A stretch of 62,182 nucleotides of DNA, taken from Meiothermus sp. Its GTDB lineage: Bacteria > Deinococcota > Deinococci > Deinococcales > Thermaceae. This document shows, piece by piece, positions 42,832-51,705 of this stretch. The notes under the pieces are model-generated. The model saw only the letters and a program-made list of their open reading frames with translations. It was not told the DNA's origin and made no database searches. Each line of letters starts with the position of its first letter. Position 1 is the stretch's first letter. The stretch spans positions 1 through 62,182 of the forward strand of contig NZ_JANWVH010000005.1 in NCBI RefSeq assembly GCF_025056915.1. The letters are read 5' to 3'. Both the position numbers and the translations under genes were made by a program.

Positions 42832-43686
42832 ATGGCCTTAGAGCGGCTTTTCCGCCGTCGCCGGGCCCAGGGCGAGGCGAGGGATATTCCCGAGCTGTGG
42901 GTCAAGTGCCCCAAGTGCGACGCGCAAATTTACAAGAAGGACCTCGAGACCAACCTGCATGTCTGCCCGAAATGCGGGCATCACCTGCGGTTGCCTGCCA
43001 GCAAGCGCATCGAGATGCTGGCCGACGCGAACACCTTTGAGCAGATGACCGGCCTCAAACCCGCCGACCCTTTGGGCTTTGTGGACACCGAGCCTTACCC
43101 CAAGCGCCTCGAGCGCTATCAAAAAGAAGCCGGGCGGCCCGACGCCATTGTGGGCGGGCGCTGCACCATTGGCGGCGTACCCAGCGTTCTGCTGGTCATG
43201 GACTATGCATTCGCCGGAGGCTCGATGGGCAGCGTGGTCGGCGAGGAAATCACGCGTGGCATCGAGCGGGCCGCAGAGGAAAACCGTGCGGTGGTGATTG
43301 TCTCGGTTTCGGGCGGGGCCCGTATGCAGGAAGCCGCCCTCTCGCTGATGCAGATGGCCAAGACCACCCTGGCGCTGGATCGGTTGTGGGCTCGTAGGCT
43401 GCCCTACGTTTCCATCCTCACCGACCCCACCACCGGCGGGGTCACGGCCAGTTTTGCAGCTCTAGCCGATGTGATTCTGGCCGAACCCGGCGCGCTCATT
43501 GGTTTTGCCGGGCCCCGGGTGATCAAGCAGACCATCCGCCAAGATTTACCCGAAGGCTTCCAGCGTTCGGAGTTTCTTCTGAAGCACGGCATGGTGGATC
43601 AGGTGGTTGACCGTCGCCAGCTCAAGGAGACGGTGGCCCAGGTGCTCAAGCTACTGCACCCCAGGACGGTGAACCATGCTGGATAG
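42832..43686 (+). CDS. accD: Acetyl-CoA carboxylase carboxyltransferase subunit beta
   Basis: A 284-residue AccD subunit of acetyl-CoA carboxylase, the first step of fatty-acid synthesis. The N-terminal zinc ribbon uses Cys26, Cys29, Cys45 and Cys48 (CPKC twice). The crotonase-fold core contains [36 protein letters not shown] and [21 protein letters not shown] hexamer lies eight bases before the ATG. accA follows 41 bases later, so the two subunits are probably cotranscribed. Confidence 0.95.
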   Translation: MALERLFRRRRAQGEARDIPELWVKCPKCDAQIYKKDLETNLHVCPKCGHHLRLPASKRIEMLADANTFEQMTGLKPADPLGFVDTEPYPKRLERYQKEAGRPDAIVGGRCTIGGVPSVLLVMDYAFAGGSMGSVVGEEITRGIERAAEENRAVVIVSVSGGARMQEAALSLMQMAKTTLALDRLWARRLPYVSILTDPTTGGVTASFAALADVILAEPGALIGFAGPRVIKQTIRQDLPEGFQRSEFLLKHGMVDQVVDRRQLKETVAQVLKLLHPRTVNHAG

Positions 43687-43727
43687 TCGGGGAACTGGGG
43701 CCGGGGAACGCCCCGAAGGAGGCGTTC

Positions 43728-44675
43728 ATGCCGCTTGAGTTCGAAAAGCCCATTGAAGAGCTCGAGGCCAAAATCGCCGAACTCGAGGGGTTTGCCGCCA
43801 GCAGCGGGGTTGATCTTTCGGGGGAGTTGCAGGTTTTGCGCGAACGCCTCGCTCAACTCAAGTCGGAAACCTTCGACAACCTGTCCCGCTGGGAAAGGGT
43901 TCAGCTGGCCCGGGCCCCTGGCCGCCCGACCACCCTCGACGTCATCGGCGGCATCATGACCGATTTCGTGGAACTCTCGGGTGATCGCACCTTTGGCGAG
44001 GACGCCGCCGTGGTGGGAGGCCTGGCCCGTCTGGAGGGCACCTCGGTGGTGGTGGTCGGCCACCAGAAAGGCCGCGACACCAAGGAAAACATCAAGCGCA
44101 ACTTTGCCATGCCCCATCCGGAGGGCTACCGCAAGGCCATGCGCCTGATGGACCTGGCCGACCGCTTTAGCCGCCCTTTTGTTGCCTTCATTGACACCCC
44201 GGGAGCCTATCCCGGCATCTCGGCTGAAGAGCGCGGGCAGGCCTGGGTGATTGCCCAGAGCATCCAGCGCATGGCCCGCCTGCGGGTGCCGGCCATTGCG
44301 GTCATCCTGGGCGAGGGCGGCTCCGGAGGGGCCCTGGCCATCGGGGTGGGCAACCGGGTGCTCATTTTGGAAAACGCCTGGTACTCGGTCATCTCGCCCG
44401 AATCCTGCGCCGCCATCCTGTGGCGAGATGCCAAAGAAGCCGCCAAGGCTGCCGAGGCCCTCAAGCTTTCGGCCCCCGACCTTCTGAGCCTGGGCATTGT
44501 GGACAAAATCATTCCCGAGCCCGGCGGCGGTGCCCACCGCAACCCCTCCGCCACCCTGGCCAACATCAAGCAGGCCCTGCTGGCCTCGCTGGCCGAGCTT
44601 TCACACCTGGGCCCCGAAGAACTGTTTGAAGATCGCTACCGGCGCTTCAGGGGGCTGGGGCACTACCAGAGTTGA
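43728..44675 (+). CDS. accA: Acetyl-CoA carboxylase carboxyltransferase subunit alpha
   Basis: A 315-residue AccA. The N-terminal coiled coil ([18 protein letters not shown]) is followed by [56 protein letters not shown] and [18 protein letters not shown], which form the biotin carboxyl transfer site with AccD. A GGAGGC lies six bases before the ATG. It converges on the oxidase gene. Confidence 0.95.
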   Translation: MPLEFEKPIEELEAKIAELEGFAASSGVDLSGELQVLRERLAQLKSETFDNLSRWERVQLARAPGRPTTLDVIGGIMTDFVELSGDRTFGEDAAVVGGLARLEGTSVVVVGHQKGRDTKENIKRNFAMPHPEGYRKAMRLMDLADRFSRPFVAFIDTPGAYPGISAEERGQAWVIAQSIQRMARLRVPAIAVILGEGGSGGALAIGVGNRVLILENAWYSVISPESCAAILWRDAKEAAKAAEALKLSAPDLLSLGIVDKIIPEPGGGAHRNPSATLANIKQALLASLAELSHLGPEELFEDRYRRFRGLGHYQS

Positions 44676-44726
44676 GCGGGTGGGTTCCCCCTTCAATCTT
44701 CTGCCACTGCCGCCCAACGCGAAAAT

Positions 44727-47534
44727 TTACGGGCCAACCCGAATAATTCGCGCTACCGAGGGAACCCCGGCCTGGTTGAAGATGAACACCATGTAGTAGT
44801 TGGGGGGGGCCAGGTTGGCGTTGGCGGGTGCTGCGACCGTTAGGCTGGTGGCATCTCTGGACTGTATGGACAGGGTCATGAACCGCTGGGTGTAGTTGAA
44901 GGCATGGGTCGAGGCCCCCAGCGCCAGCAGGGTCACCGACTGAATGCTGCCAGCATCCGGCGTACCGATCACAAAACTCTCCCCATACCGGACGCTGCTC
45001 GGAATGCTCTGGATGCTGGGCCGAGCGGCCAGGGCGCCATTGCCGTCGAAGAGATAGGGCGGGTAGTAGATTTCGTAGTTGAGCTGGTTGACCCCGGCCA
45101 GGGCCCCATTGCTCCCCGGCTGGCAGTCTGCGCCACACCCACCACTGCCCGCGGTCCACACGGTCGCGTCGGGCAGCAGCAGAGCCACCGAATGGTAGTT
45201 TCGGGGTCGCTGGGCGGAGGCCGCCAGAGTCCAGGTGTTGGTTCTCGGGTTCCAAATTTCCCCTGCGTACACCGAAGAGGGCAGATCCCACAAACTGCCG
45301 TTGTTGCCTCCGTTTACAAAGACCCGACCGTCGGCCAGCAGGGTGGCGTCGGGGTGGGTGCGTGCGTACGTCATGGATGGCCCGGCCACAGAACTCACGC
45401 CGCTGGTCAGGTCAATCAGGGTTGTGCTCGCGACTGCCCTGGTGCCCCCACCGATGGTGATGATCCGACCCGGCTCATACATCACCGACGAACCGTACCA
45501 GCGGTTGGGCCCCTGGCGCACCCAGGATTGGCTTCCCCACGAGCCGCTGCCCGCAGGATTGAGGTAGGACATGGTGGGGTTCCAGCCTGCGTGAAATACC
45601 AGTCCATTGGGGGCCACGTGCATCCAGGGGAAGTAATGCTCGAAATCGCGCCCCGAGGTGGTCGCCCCACTGAGCTGCCGAAGCGTGCCGTTGGTCTGCC
45701 AGACCTCGTGTACGGTGTTGTTGGCCCCGGTCTCGGTCTGGCCTCCCGTAATCAGCAGTTCACCATTGGGCAGTGGTGTCACGCTAGGATACCAGCGTCC
45801 AGCCCGCATATTGGGGCCCCTTGTCCAGGTCTTGGTTGCAGGATTGAAGATGTTGGTGTGCAAACTGCCATTGGGGGTGCCGAGGTTGCCCCCGGCCACC
45901 AGCAACCGTCCGTCCTGCATGACCGCCCAACCCGCGCAGAAGAGGTCGGTGGTGGCGTTGTTGACCTCCTCGAAGGTATTGGTCACGGGGTCCCACAGGG
46001 TCACGATGGAGCTCTGGTGGAAGGTTGCGTTGGGGTCCTGAATATCGCGGTAGACCCCGATGCGGTCGTAACTATACCAGGCAATCACCTTGCCATCGGG
46101 CAAAAGGGCCGCATGGGTGGCCACCAGCGGGAAGTCCCGCACAGGGCCAAAAACCCCTCGAGTCTGAGCCGCTGCTCCCCCCTGGATAGGCCCGCTGGCT
46201 GCGGGGGTTGTCACGGTGGTTGTAGCAAAGGCCAGGGTTCGATCCGGAGCGGTGCCGCTCACCCGGTAGGTGTAAAGGGTGTTGGGGGACAGACCGTTGT
46301 CCACGAAGCTCGAGGCCGTCGGGGTGCCGACCTGTACAAAAGTACCGGTGCTGCCGGTGCGGCGCTCAACCACGTAACCGCTGGCGCCATTCACGGCGGA
46401 CCAGTCGAGGTAAACGCTGCTCTCGGAGACACCAACCGCAATCAGGTCGGTCGGGGGCAGCAACGACTGGGCCGTTGCATTGGTGTACAGATAGCGCTGC
46501 GGGATGATTTCTCTGGGCTGGCTTGGGCTGCTCCAGAAAAGTTGCGCCACTGCACTGCCGGTATTTTCGTAATATTCCATGCGCAGGTCGTAGCGCTGCC
46601 CCGCGACCAGGGCAATGGTGCCGCTGCGGTTGGTGGCCGACTGATTCCGCCAGCTATCGATGATGAGGCGGTTGTTGACCCATAGCCGCACCCCATCGTC
46701 GGTGCGAGCGGTAAAGGTATAGGTCTCGCTAAAGCGGGCCTCTACCTGGCCCGTCCAGCGCACGCTGAACGTGTCGGGTGCAATTTGGGACATGGGCCTG
46801 CCGGTACCCCAGTTGAAGTTGATTTGGGGGTCTATACGCGCGACCCGGGTTCCGGTGAAGTTGCTGTTGTCGAAGTATTCTCCGGAAAGACCCTGTTGTG
46901 CCGGGCTGCTTCCGCCACCGCCCTCCGCGCACACCAGTCGGGCATCGGCCCAGTCGGCATGGTCGTAGTAGTTGTTGTCCCCCCCATCGGTGATGACCAG
47001 CTGGAGTTCCTGGCGTCCGCTTACATCCACATCTACCGTCTGGGTGGGGCTACTGCCGCGCATGATCCCCGAGTCGAAAAGCAAGATGCCATCGGCCAGC
47101 ACCCGAAAGACCACACTGCCCCACTGGGTTTGGTGATCTACCTCGTCATCCAGGCCCACCGCTGCGCGGAAGCGGGAGCAATTGCCTCCCAGGTTGTACA
47201 GGATTTCCGAAGAAGCATGGGCTCCCAGACCCTTGGGATAAACCACCCCATTAAGCGTGATGGGCCGCCCATCCCCCTGTGCGGTCTCGCCATTGCTCTG
47301 GTCTCGCTCAACCGGGCCCCAACCGTTGGTCGCCGAAAGCCAGGTCAGGTCGCTCAGATAAACGTTGCCGCTGGGCACCGCCTGCGTGATGACCTTGTCT
47401 TCGCCTGAGTCCGTCCAGGGCGCAGGACCCGCTGCGTAGGGCCCTGGAGCGGTGTTTTTTGGGCTTGAACATGCAGCCAAAGCCACTGCCCCCAGCGTCA
47501 AAAGTAAGGGTTTATTCCAACTCCAAAATGCCAT
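44727..47534 (-). CDS. Lipoprotein with NPCBM, PA14 and Fn3 domains and a copper-radical oxidase domain
   Basis: A 935-residue surface lipoprotein. The signal ends LAAC with Cys22. NPCBM domain about 52-202; PA14 domain about 215-350; fibronectin-III about 360-444; a kelch-type galactose-oxidase propeller about 455-835; C-terminal DUF1929-like domain to 935. The active-site set of the copper-radical oxidases (galactose oxidase, GlxA) is complete: Cys533 (LFCAG) and Tyr582 (WYPS) for the thioether-linked cofactor, Tyr780-His781 (NYHSV) and His877 (STHAFN). Known members oxidise alcohols or aldehydes with O2, giving H2O2. The carbohydrate-binding-type N-terminal domains suggest a glycan substrate. 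It diverges from a TetR gene. The ATG has AAGGGGG upstream. Confidence 0.87.
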   Translation of the reverse strand: MAFWSWNKPLLLTLGAVALAACSSPKNTAPGPYAAGPAPWTDSGEDKVITQAVPSGNVYLSDLTWLSATNGWGPVERDQSNGETAQGDGRPITLNGVVYPKGLGAHASSEILYNLGGNCSRFRAAVGLDDEVDHQTQWGSVVFRVLADGILLFDSGIMRGSSPTQTVDVDVSGRQELQLVITDGGDNNYYDHADWADARLVCAEGGGGSSPAQQGLSGEYFDNSNFTGTRVARIDPQINFNWGTGRPMSQIAPDTFSVRWTGQVEARFSETYTFTARTDDGVRLWVNNRLIIDSWRNQSATNRSGTIALVAGQRYDLRMEYYENTGSAVAQLFWSSPSQPREIIPQRYLYTNATAQSLLPPTDLIAVGVSESSVYLDWSAVNGASGYVVERRTGSTGTFVQVGTPTASSFVDNGLSPNTLYTYRVSGTAPDRTLAFATTTVTTPAASGPIQGGAAAQTRGVFGPVRDFPLVATHAALLPDGKVIAWYSYDRIGVYRDIQDPNATFHQSSIVTLWDPVTNTFEEVNNATTDLFCAGWAVMQDGRLLVAGGNLGTPNGSLHTNIFNPATKTWTRGPNMRAGRWYPSVTPLPNGELLITGGQTETGANNTVHEVWQTNGTLRQLSGATTSGRDFEHYFPWMHVAPNGLVFHAGWNPTMSYLNPAGSGSWGSQSWVRQGPNRWYGSSVMYEPGRIITIGGGTRAVASTTLIDLTSGVSSVAGPSMTYARTHPDATLLADGRVFVNGGNNGSLWDLPSSVYAGEIWNPRTNTWTLAASAQRPRNYHSVALLLPDATVWTAGSGGCGADCQPGSNGALAGVNQLNYEIYYPPYLFDGNGALAARPSIQSIPSSVRYGESFVIGTPDAGSIQSVTLLALGASTHAFNYTQRFMTLSIQSRDATSLTVAAPANANLAPPNYYMVFIFNQAGVPSVARIIRVGP

Positions 47535-47725
47535 AACATACCCCCTTTACCGCCAACCTAAGTACAGTCCTAGACTTAATGGAACTTTTGGCAGGACGTA
47601 ATACCTTTCTAATGATATTAGCCAGATTTGGGCCATTTTCGCCGTTACCCATTTCGTTAATCCCCATCAACATGCAAGAAACGTAGTCCCAGCCTACTGA
47701 ATATGGGCGACCTCGAGCCTGGCGT

Positions 47726-47754
47726 TTGATATGGATAACGCTGTACAGTATATT
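47726..47754 (+). promoter_or_regulatory. Promoter of tetR gene (leaderless)
   Basis: TTGATA at 47726-47731 and TATATT at 47749-47754 have a 17-base spacer. The GTG start is six bases after the -10. A GTACAGT heptamer overlaps the promoter at 47743-47749 and recurs at 47562-47568 in the oxidase upstream region. Confidence 0.7.
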
Positions 47755-47760
47755 TACGTC

Positions 47761-48420
47761 GTGAGCAATCAAACCCTTACCCGCCAGGCACGCATCAAGC
47801 AGCGCAGCGCCGAACGCCGCGAACGCTCTCGCCAGGAGACCCGCCAGGCCATTCTGGAGGCGGCCACACGGATGTTTGAGCGCGAAGGGTACGAGGGGTT
47901 CAGTTTGCGCCAGGTCGCCGAGAACATCGGCTACACCCCCACCACCATCTACCTCTACTTCAAAGACAAAGACGACCTCCTGTTCGCCGTCTGCTCCCAG
48001 GGGTTCGCCGAGTTTACCCAAGCCCTGCAAACGGCTTATGCGGCTCACTCCGACCCTTTGGAACGGCTGCGGGCGTTGGGCTGGGCTTACCTCGAGTTTG
48101 GCCTCTCCCATCCCCTGCACTACCAGATGATGTTCATGCAGAGGGCCGAGTGGGCCACCAGAGTTTTTGATGCCAGGGGGCAAACCGAAGGCTCGAGTTC
48201 CTATCTGATCCTGATGAACGCGGTGGTCGAGGCCATGAAGGCGGGCCGGATTCGCCTGGGCGACCCCACCGAGACCACCAACCTGATCTGGTCGGGCATC
48301 CACGGGATCGTCTCGCTGGCGCTCAGCATGAAAGGCATTGTGCCCAAGTGGGAAGAAAGCGAGGTGCGGCGGTTGGTTGAGGACTATTTCCAGATGCTGG
48401 ACAAAGGCTTGCAGCCCTAG
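47761..48420 (+). CDS. TetR-family transcriptional regulator
   Basis: A 219-residue regulator. The N-terminal helix-turn-helix is ETRQAILEAATRMFEREGYEGFSLRQVAENIGYTPTTIYLYFKDKD, shown here in two pieces of the TetR pattern (ILEAATRMFEREGYEGFSLR and IGYTPTTIYLYFKDKDDLL). The ligand-binding C-terminal domain resembles the TetR_C_33-type (WAYLEFGLSHPLHYQMMF). The basic start (RQARIKQRSAERRERSRQ) is longer than usual. The GTG at 47761 is set by the leaderless promoter. It may control itself, the divergent oxidase gene, or the DUF2214 gene downstream. Confidence 0.88.
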   Translation: MSNQTLTRQARIKQRSAERRERSRQETRQAILEAATRMFEREGYEGFSLRQVAENIGYTPTTIYLYFKDKDDLLFAVCSQGFAEFTQALQTAYAAHSDPLERLRALGWAYLEFGLSHPLHYQMMFMQRAEWATRVFDARGQTEGSSSYLILMNAVVEAMKAGRIRLGDPTETTNLIWSGIHGIVSLALSMKGIVPKWEESEVRRLVEDYFQMLDKGLQP

Positions 48421-48485
48421 CTTTTTTTTGACGGAATGGTTTACAGCGTTAAGTTTTGTAAATGCTACAACCTTAGGAGGGCCAA

Positions 48486-48593
48486 ATGAGAAGAGAAAAC
48501 TCCATGATGCATGCCTGCCGACCCGAAGGCGCCCAAAAAGCAGTGCTGGCCTGGCCCAGCGCCGCGGGGCTGTCGCAAGCGGAGCGGCCATGA
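48486..48593 (+). CDS. 35-codon ORF coupled to the DUF2214 gene
   Basis: Starts MRRENSMMHACRPEG and ends AAGLSQAERP. It has a strong AGGAGGG with the ATG four bases later, and its TGA overlaps the ATG of the next gene (ATGA). This is the best ribosome binding site in the region, whereas the next gene has only GGAG. It could be a short functional peptide or, more likely, a leader ORF through which ribosomes are delivered to the DUF2214 gene. No family is recognisable. Confidence 0.5.
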   Translation: MRRENSMMHACRPEGAQKAVLAWPSAAGLSQAERP

Positions 48594-49036
48594 CCGGCTG
48601 GCTGGTGGCCTCGCTTCATCTGCTGGCCCTTGGGCTAGGGGTTTGGGGCATCTGGACACGGGCGCGGGCGCTGGGCAAACTGCCCGAACCCGCTGCGCTA
48701 AAGGAGGTCTTTTACGCCGACAACTTTTGGGGCATGGCGGCCATTCTCTGGATTTCCACCGGCCTGACGCGAACTTTCGGAAGCGACGACAAGGGGGCCC
48801 ATTACTACCTCGAGAGCCCCACCTTCTGGCTCAAGATGGGGCTGCTGCTCTTGGTGCTGGCCCTCGAGGTCTGGCCCATGACCACGCTCATTGGATGGCG
48901 CATCGCCCTGGCCCGTGGACAAAGGCCCAACCTCTCCCCTGCCCCAATCTTCGCCCGGATTAGCTGGGTGCAGTTGTTCATGACGCTGGTCATGGTCTGG
49001 GTGGCCGTAGCCCTTCGGCGCGGCCTCGGAGGCTAG
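48590..49036 (+). CDS. DUF2214 family membrane protein
   Basis: A 148-residue integral membrane protein with four predicted helices (WLVASLHLLALGLGVWGIW; MAAILWISTGL; FWLKMGLLLLVLALEVWPM; VQLFMTLVMVWVAVAL). The FYADNFWGMAAILWISTGL and YYLESPTFWLKMG segments match DUF2214. The function is unknown. Its ATG overlaps the stop of a small upstream ORF. The TAG stop shares its last two bases with the start of a MITE-like element. Confidence 0.82.
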   Translation: MTGWLVASLHLLALGLGVWGIWTRARALGKLPEPAALKEVFYADNFWGMAAILWISTGLTRTFGSDDKGAHYYLESPTFWLKMGLLLLVLALEVWPMTTLIGWRIALARGQRPNLSPAPIFARISWVQLFMTLVMVWVAVALRRGLGG

Positions 49037-49138
49037 AGCACTCTTCACATGTTTACAGCCATTCGACTTTGAGAAAGCTTTGTCCTGGAGAGAACAGTGG
49101 CCGCCTATCCAGGCGGCCACGTCTGTGAAGGGCACGAT
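49035..49138 (+). mobile_element. MITE-like palindromic element, 104 bp variant
   Basis: Left end AGAGCACTCTTCACA and right end TGTGAAGGGCACGAT. The interior is reduced to a perfect ten-base stem, GTGGCCGCCT / AGGCGGCCAC, with loop ATCC. It abuts the DUF2214 stop codon, where it could act as a transcript-end hairpin. Confidence 0.82.
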
Positions 49139-49227
49139 AAGCGTGACGGAAAAACCGCAGGAAAGCCGGTCTCCAAAATGTTTCTGGCCGAAGCCCTGCC
49201 GGAAACCCGGCTGGCCCGATGCTCAGT

Positions 49228-50859
49228 TCAGACCAGTCGGCTGCGCAGCCAGGAAGAGGCAAAGTCAATGATGTTCACCACAATCACAATGGCAATGACC
49301 CCCACAATCATCTGGTCGTACTGCCCGGAGGCCATCTTTTCGTTGATGAAGTAACCGATGCCCCCCGCCCCGACCAGCCCCAGCACCAGCGAGGAACGGA
49401 AGTTAATTTCGAAGTTGTAGATGGTGTAGGACACAAACAGCGGCAAGACCTGGGGCAGAATGGCCCAGCGAACCACATTCACCCCCGAGGCGCCGGTGGA
49501 CTCGAGGGCCTCCACCGGCCCCTTGTCCGCATTCTCGATGGCCTCGGAATAAAGCTTGCCCAGCTCGGTCATGGAGTGAATGGCAATGGCCATCACGCCG
49601 GCAAAGGGCCCCAGACCCACCGCCGCCACCAGAATCAGGGCAATAATCAGGGTTGGAACCCCCCGCAGCACGTTCAGGAAAAGGCGGGTCAGGTAAAACA
49701 CCGAGCGCATCAGGGGCGAGCCGGAGGTCACATTCCGCGCCGCCAGGAAGGAGAGGGGCGTGGCGAAGATTGCGGCCAGGAAGGTGCCCACCAGGGCCAT
49801 CTGCACCGTGACCGCAATCTGGCTCAAGACCTCCTGCAAGGGGTAGCGCTCCGCGCTCGAGTCGGCCAGCAGGGGCGGCCAGGCCTTGTCGGCAAACTGT
49901 TGCAGGAAGGGCCAGCCCACCACCAGCTTGTTCAGGTCAAACTCGGTGGCGTCAAAGGCCGGTATCAGGAAGCTCACGACCAGCGCAATCAGGATGCCCG
50001 CACGCCAATCGTCGGGCTCCTGCAAACGGGCATTGCGCAGCTGCATCAGACCCGCCCCCAGCATCAACCCCGCCAGGAAGAAAACGGCAAAGGCGCCGTA
50101 CTGGGTGGTGGCGGGTTGCACCAGGCGGTAGCCTTCGCTCGAGGCTTGCTGGGGGATGGCCCCTTGCAGGTCGGCCAGGCTCTGGATGGGCTTCAGCGCG
50201 TCCTGGCCCAGTTCTTTGCGGATGGCGTTGAGTTCGGGCAAGGCCCGGTTGTAGGCGTCGGCGATTTCCTGCTGGGTGGTCGGGGCGGTGGGAAAGAGCA
50301 GCTTGTAGTAGCCCAGGCTCTTGGGCAAGTAAGCGCCGCCGCCCTGGGGTGCGTGGAACCACATGAAGGTCAGCACCCCTGCCACCACCGCCCCCAGCAG
50401 AAGGGGCCCACGCTGCCGGGGGCGGCCAAAGGTCAGCAGGGCGATGGAGCCGGCCACCCCCAGGGCCAGAATCAGCTCCATCAGGCCCTCAACCGGGAAA
50501 AGCCGAACCATCTGGACGGGTTGTGCATACCATCCAGCCGCCGCAACCATCACCAAAACGCCGCCCAGGGCCCCGCCCAGCCCCGCAGCCTTGCCCCCCC
50601 GGCGGGCCAACACCAGGGCAACCAGCACCCCCACTGGAATGAGGGCCAGCAGCGGAAAGGTGGGCATCAGGGCCAGCAGGGTGGGGTCTACGGTATCGCG
50701 GCTCAAAAAGCCCCGGGCCCGGCTAAAGGGAAAGGCCGCAAACACCACCAGCGAAGCCAGCCCTGCGCCGATGACCCAGCGCCGCATGGAGCCCTTAGCC
50801 ACACCGGCCAGCACGGCCAGCCCCGCCCCCAAAAGGGCGTAGAGAAGCAACTCGGTCAT
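49228..50859 (-). CDS. phnE: Phosphonate-type ABC transporter permease PhnE, with long N-terminal extension
   Basis: A 543-residue protein, about twice the usual PhnE length. The C-terminal 270 or so residues are the PhnE permease, with QMALVGTFLAAIFATPLSFLAARN and the coupling loop LYSEAIENADKGPVEALESTGASG. The first 270 residues add about six more helices and a soluble segment (LGYYKLLFPTAPTTQQEIADAYNRALPE) that I cannot assign. The ATG overlaps the phnC TGA stop (ATGA), so the fusion is not a start misassignment. It imports phosphonate, phosphite or a related anion with PhnC and PhnD. Confidence 0.85.
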   Translation of the reverse strand: MTELLLYALLGAGLAVLAGVAKGSMRRWVIGAGLASLVVFAAFPFSRARGFLSRDTVDPTLLALMPTFPLLALIPVGVLVALVLARRGGKAAGLGGALGGVLVMVAAAGWYAQPVQMVRLFPVEGLMELILALGVAGSIALLTFGRPRQRGPLLLGAVVAGVLTFMWFHAPQGGGAYLPKSLGYYKLLFPTAPTTQQEIADAYNRALPELNAIRKELGQDALKPIQSLADLQGAIPQQASSEGYRLVQPATTQYGAFAVFFLAGLMLGAGLMQLRNARLQEPDDWRAGILIALVVSFLIPAFDATEFDLNKLVVGWPFLQQFADKAWPPLLADSSAERYPLQEVLSQIAVTVQMALVGTFLAAIFATPLSFLAARNVTSGSPLMRSVFYLTRLFLNVLRGVPTLIIALILVAAVGLGPFAGVMAIAIHSMTELGKLYSEAIENADKGPVEALESTGASGVNVVRWAILPQVLPLFVSYTIYNFEINFRSSLVLGLVGAGGIGYFINEKMASGQYDQMIVGVIAIVIVVNIIDFASSWLRSRLV

Positions 50860-51614
50860 GCCAGCATCTCCTTGCGTTCGTAGAGGTCGTCCACCATGTC
50901 CTCGGAAAGCTGTGCGGGCGGGCCGTCGAAGACCAGCCGCCCCCGCTTGAAGGCCACGATACGTTTGGCGTACTTGAGGGCCAGGTCGAGGGCGTGAATG
51001 TTGATGACCACCGTCACCCCGTCCTGTTCGTTGAAGCGCTTGAGGGTGCGCATCACCTCCTCCGACAAAACCGGGTCGAGGTTGGCGGCGGGCTCGTCGG
51101 CCAGCATGAGGGTGGGCTGCTGGGCCATAGCCCGGGCAATGGCCACCCGCTGCTGCTGTCCGCCCGAGAGCGAGTCCACTCGAGCGTTTTCCTTGGCGGC
51201 CAAGTCCACGCGCTCGAGTTGCTGTCGGGCAATCCGGTAGTCCACCTCGTTGTACAGGCCCAGCAGGCCCCGCCAGGTCGGAAGGTAGCCCAGCCGACCG
51301 TGCAAGACGTTGTCCAGCGTGCTCAGACGATTGACCAGGTTGAACTGCTGGAAGATAAAGCCCACCGTGCGACGGTACTTTTGCAGCTCGCGTTTGGGCA
51401 GCCGGGTGATGTCGGTGCCGTTCACCACCACCGAGCCGGTGGTGGGAATCAGCAGTCCATTCAGGGTGCGCAAAAAGGTGCTCTTGCCGGCCCCGGAACG
51501 CCCAATCACGGCTACAAAATCTCCCTGGGGAATCTCCAGGTTCACGTCCGTCAGCACGGTGAGCGGCCCTTTGGCGGTTTGGAAGGTTTGGCTAAGTTTC
51601 CGTACTTCAATCAT
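50856..51614 (-). CDS. phnC: Phosphonate-type ABC transporter ATPase PhnC
   Basis: A 252-residue ABC ATPase. The Walker A is GRSGAGKSTFLRTLNGL, the Q loop VGFIFQQFNLVNRLSTLDNVLHGRLG (characteristic of PhnC), the signature LSGGQQQRVAIARAM and the Walker B LMLADEPAANLDP. GAGGGG precedes the ATG at 51614. It lies between phnD and phnE. Confidence 0.92.
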   Translation of the reverse strand: MIEVRKLSQTFQTAKGPLTVLTDVNLEIPQGDFVAVIGRSGAGKSTFLRTLNGLLIPTTGSVVVNGTDITRLPKRELQKYRRTVGFIFQQFNLVNRLSTLDNVLHGRLGYLPTWRGLLGLYNEVDYRIARQQLERVDLAAKENARVDSLSGGQQQRVAIARAMAQQPTLMLADEPAANLDPVLSEEVMRTLKRFNEQDGVTVVINIHALDLALKYAKRIVAFKRGRLVFDGPPAQLSEDMVDDLYERKEMLA

Positions 51615-51656
51615 GAGACCCCTCACGAGGCGTAGCGCCATGTCATCAAATCATAA

Positions 51657-51679
51657 GCCCCCAGCCGATGCCTGGGGGC
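51657..51679 (-). terminator. Hairpin between phnD and phnC
   Basis: GCCCCCAG and CTGGGGGC form an eight-base stem with a seven-base loop. The following tract on the minus strand (TTATGATTTG) is only weakly T-rich, so this may be a partial terminator that lowers phnCE expression relative to the binding protein, or an mRNA-stabilising hairpin. Confidence 0.55.
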
Positions 51680-51705
51680 CCTGCAAGGCCAGAGGATTGG
51701 TTGGG

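Noticed and set aside
44904..46685. Open frame of about 590 codons on the plus strand
   Set aside because: It is antisense to the copper-radical oxidase gene and shows low-complexity Gly/Ala/His composition.
49219..50883. Open frame of about 550 codons on the plus strand
   Set aside because: It is antisense to phnE and rich in Gly, Gln and His, a typical shadow of membrane-protein codons.
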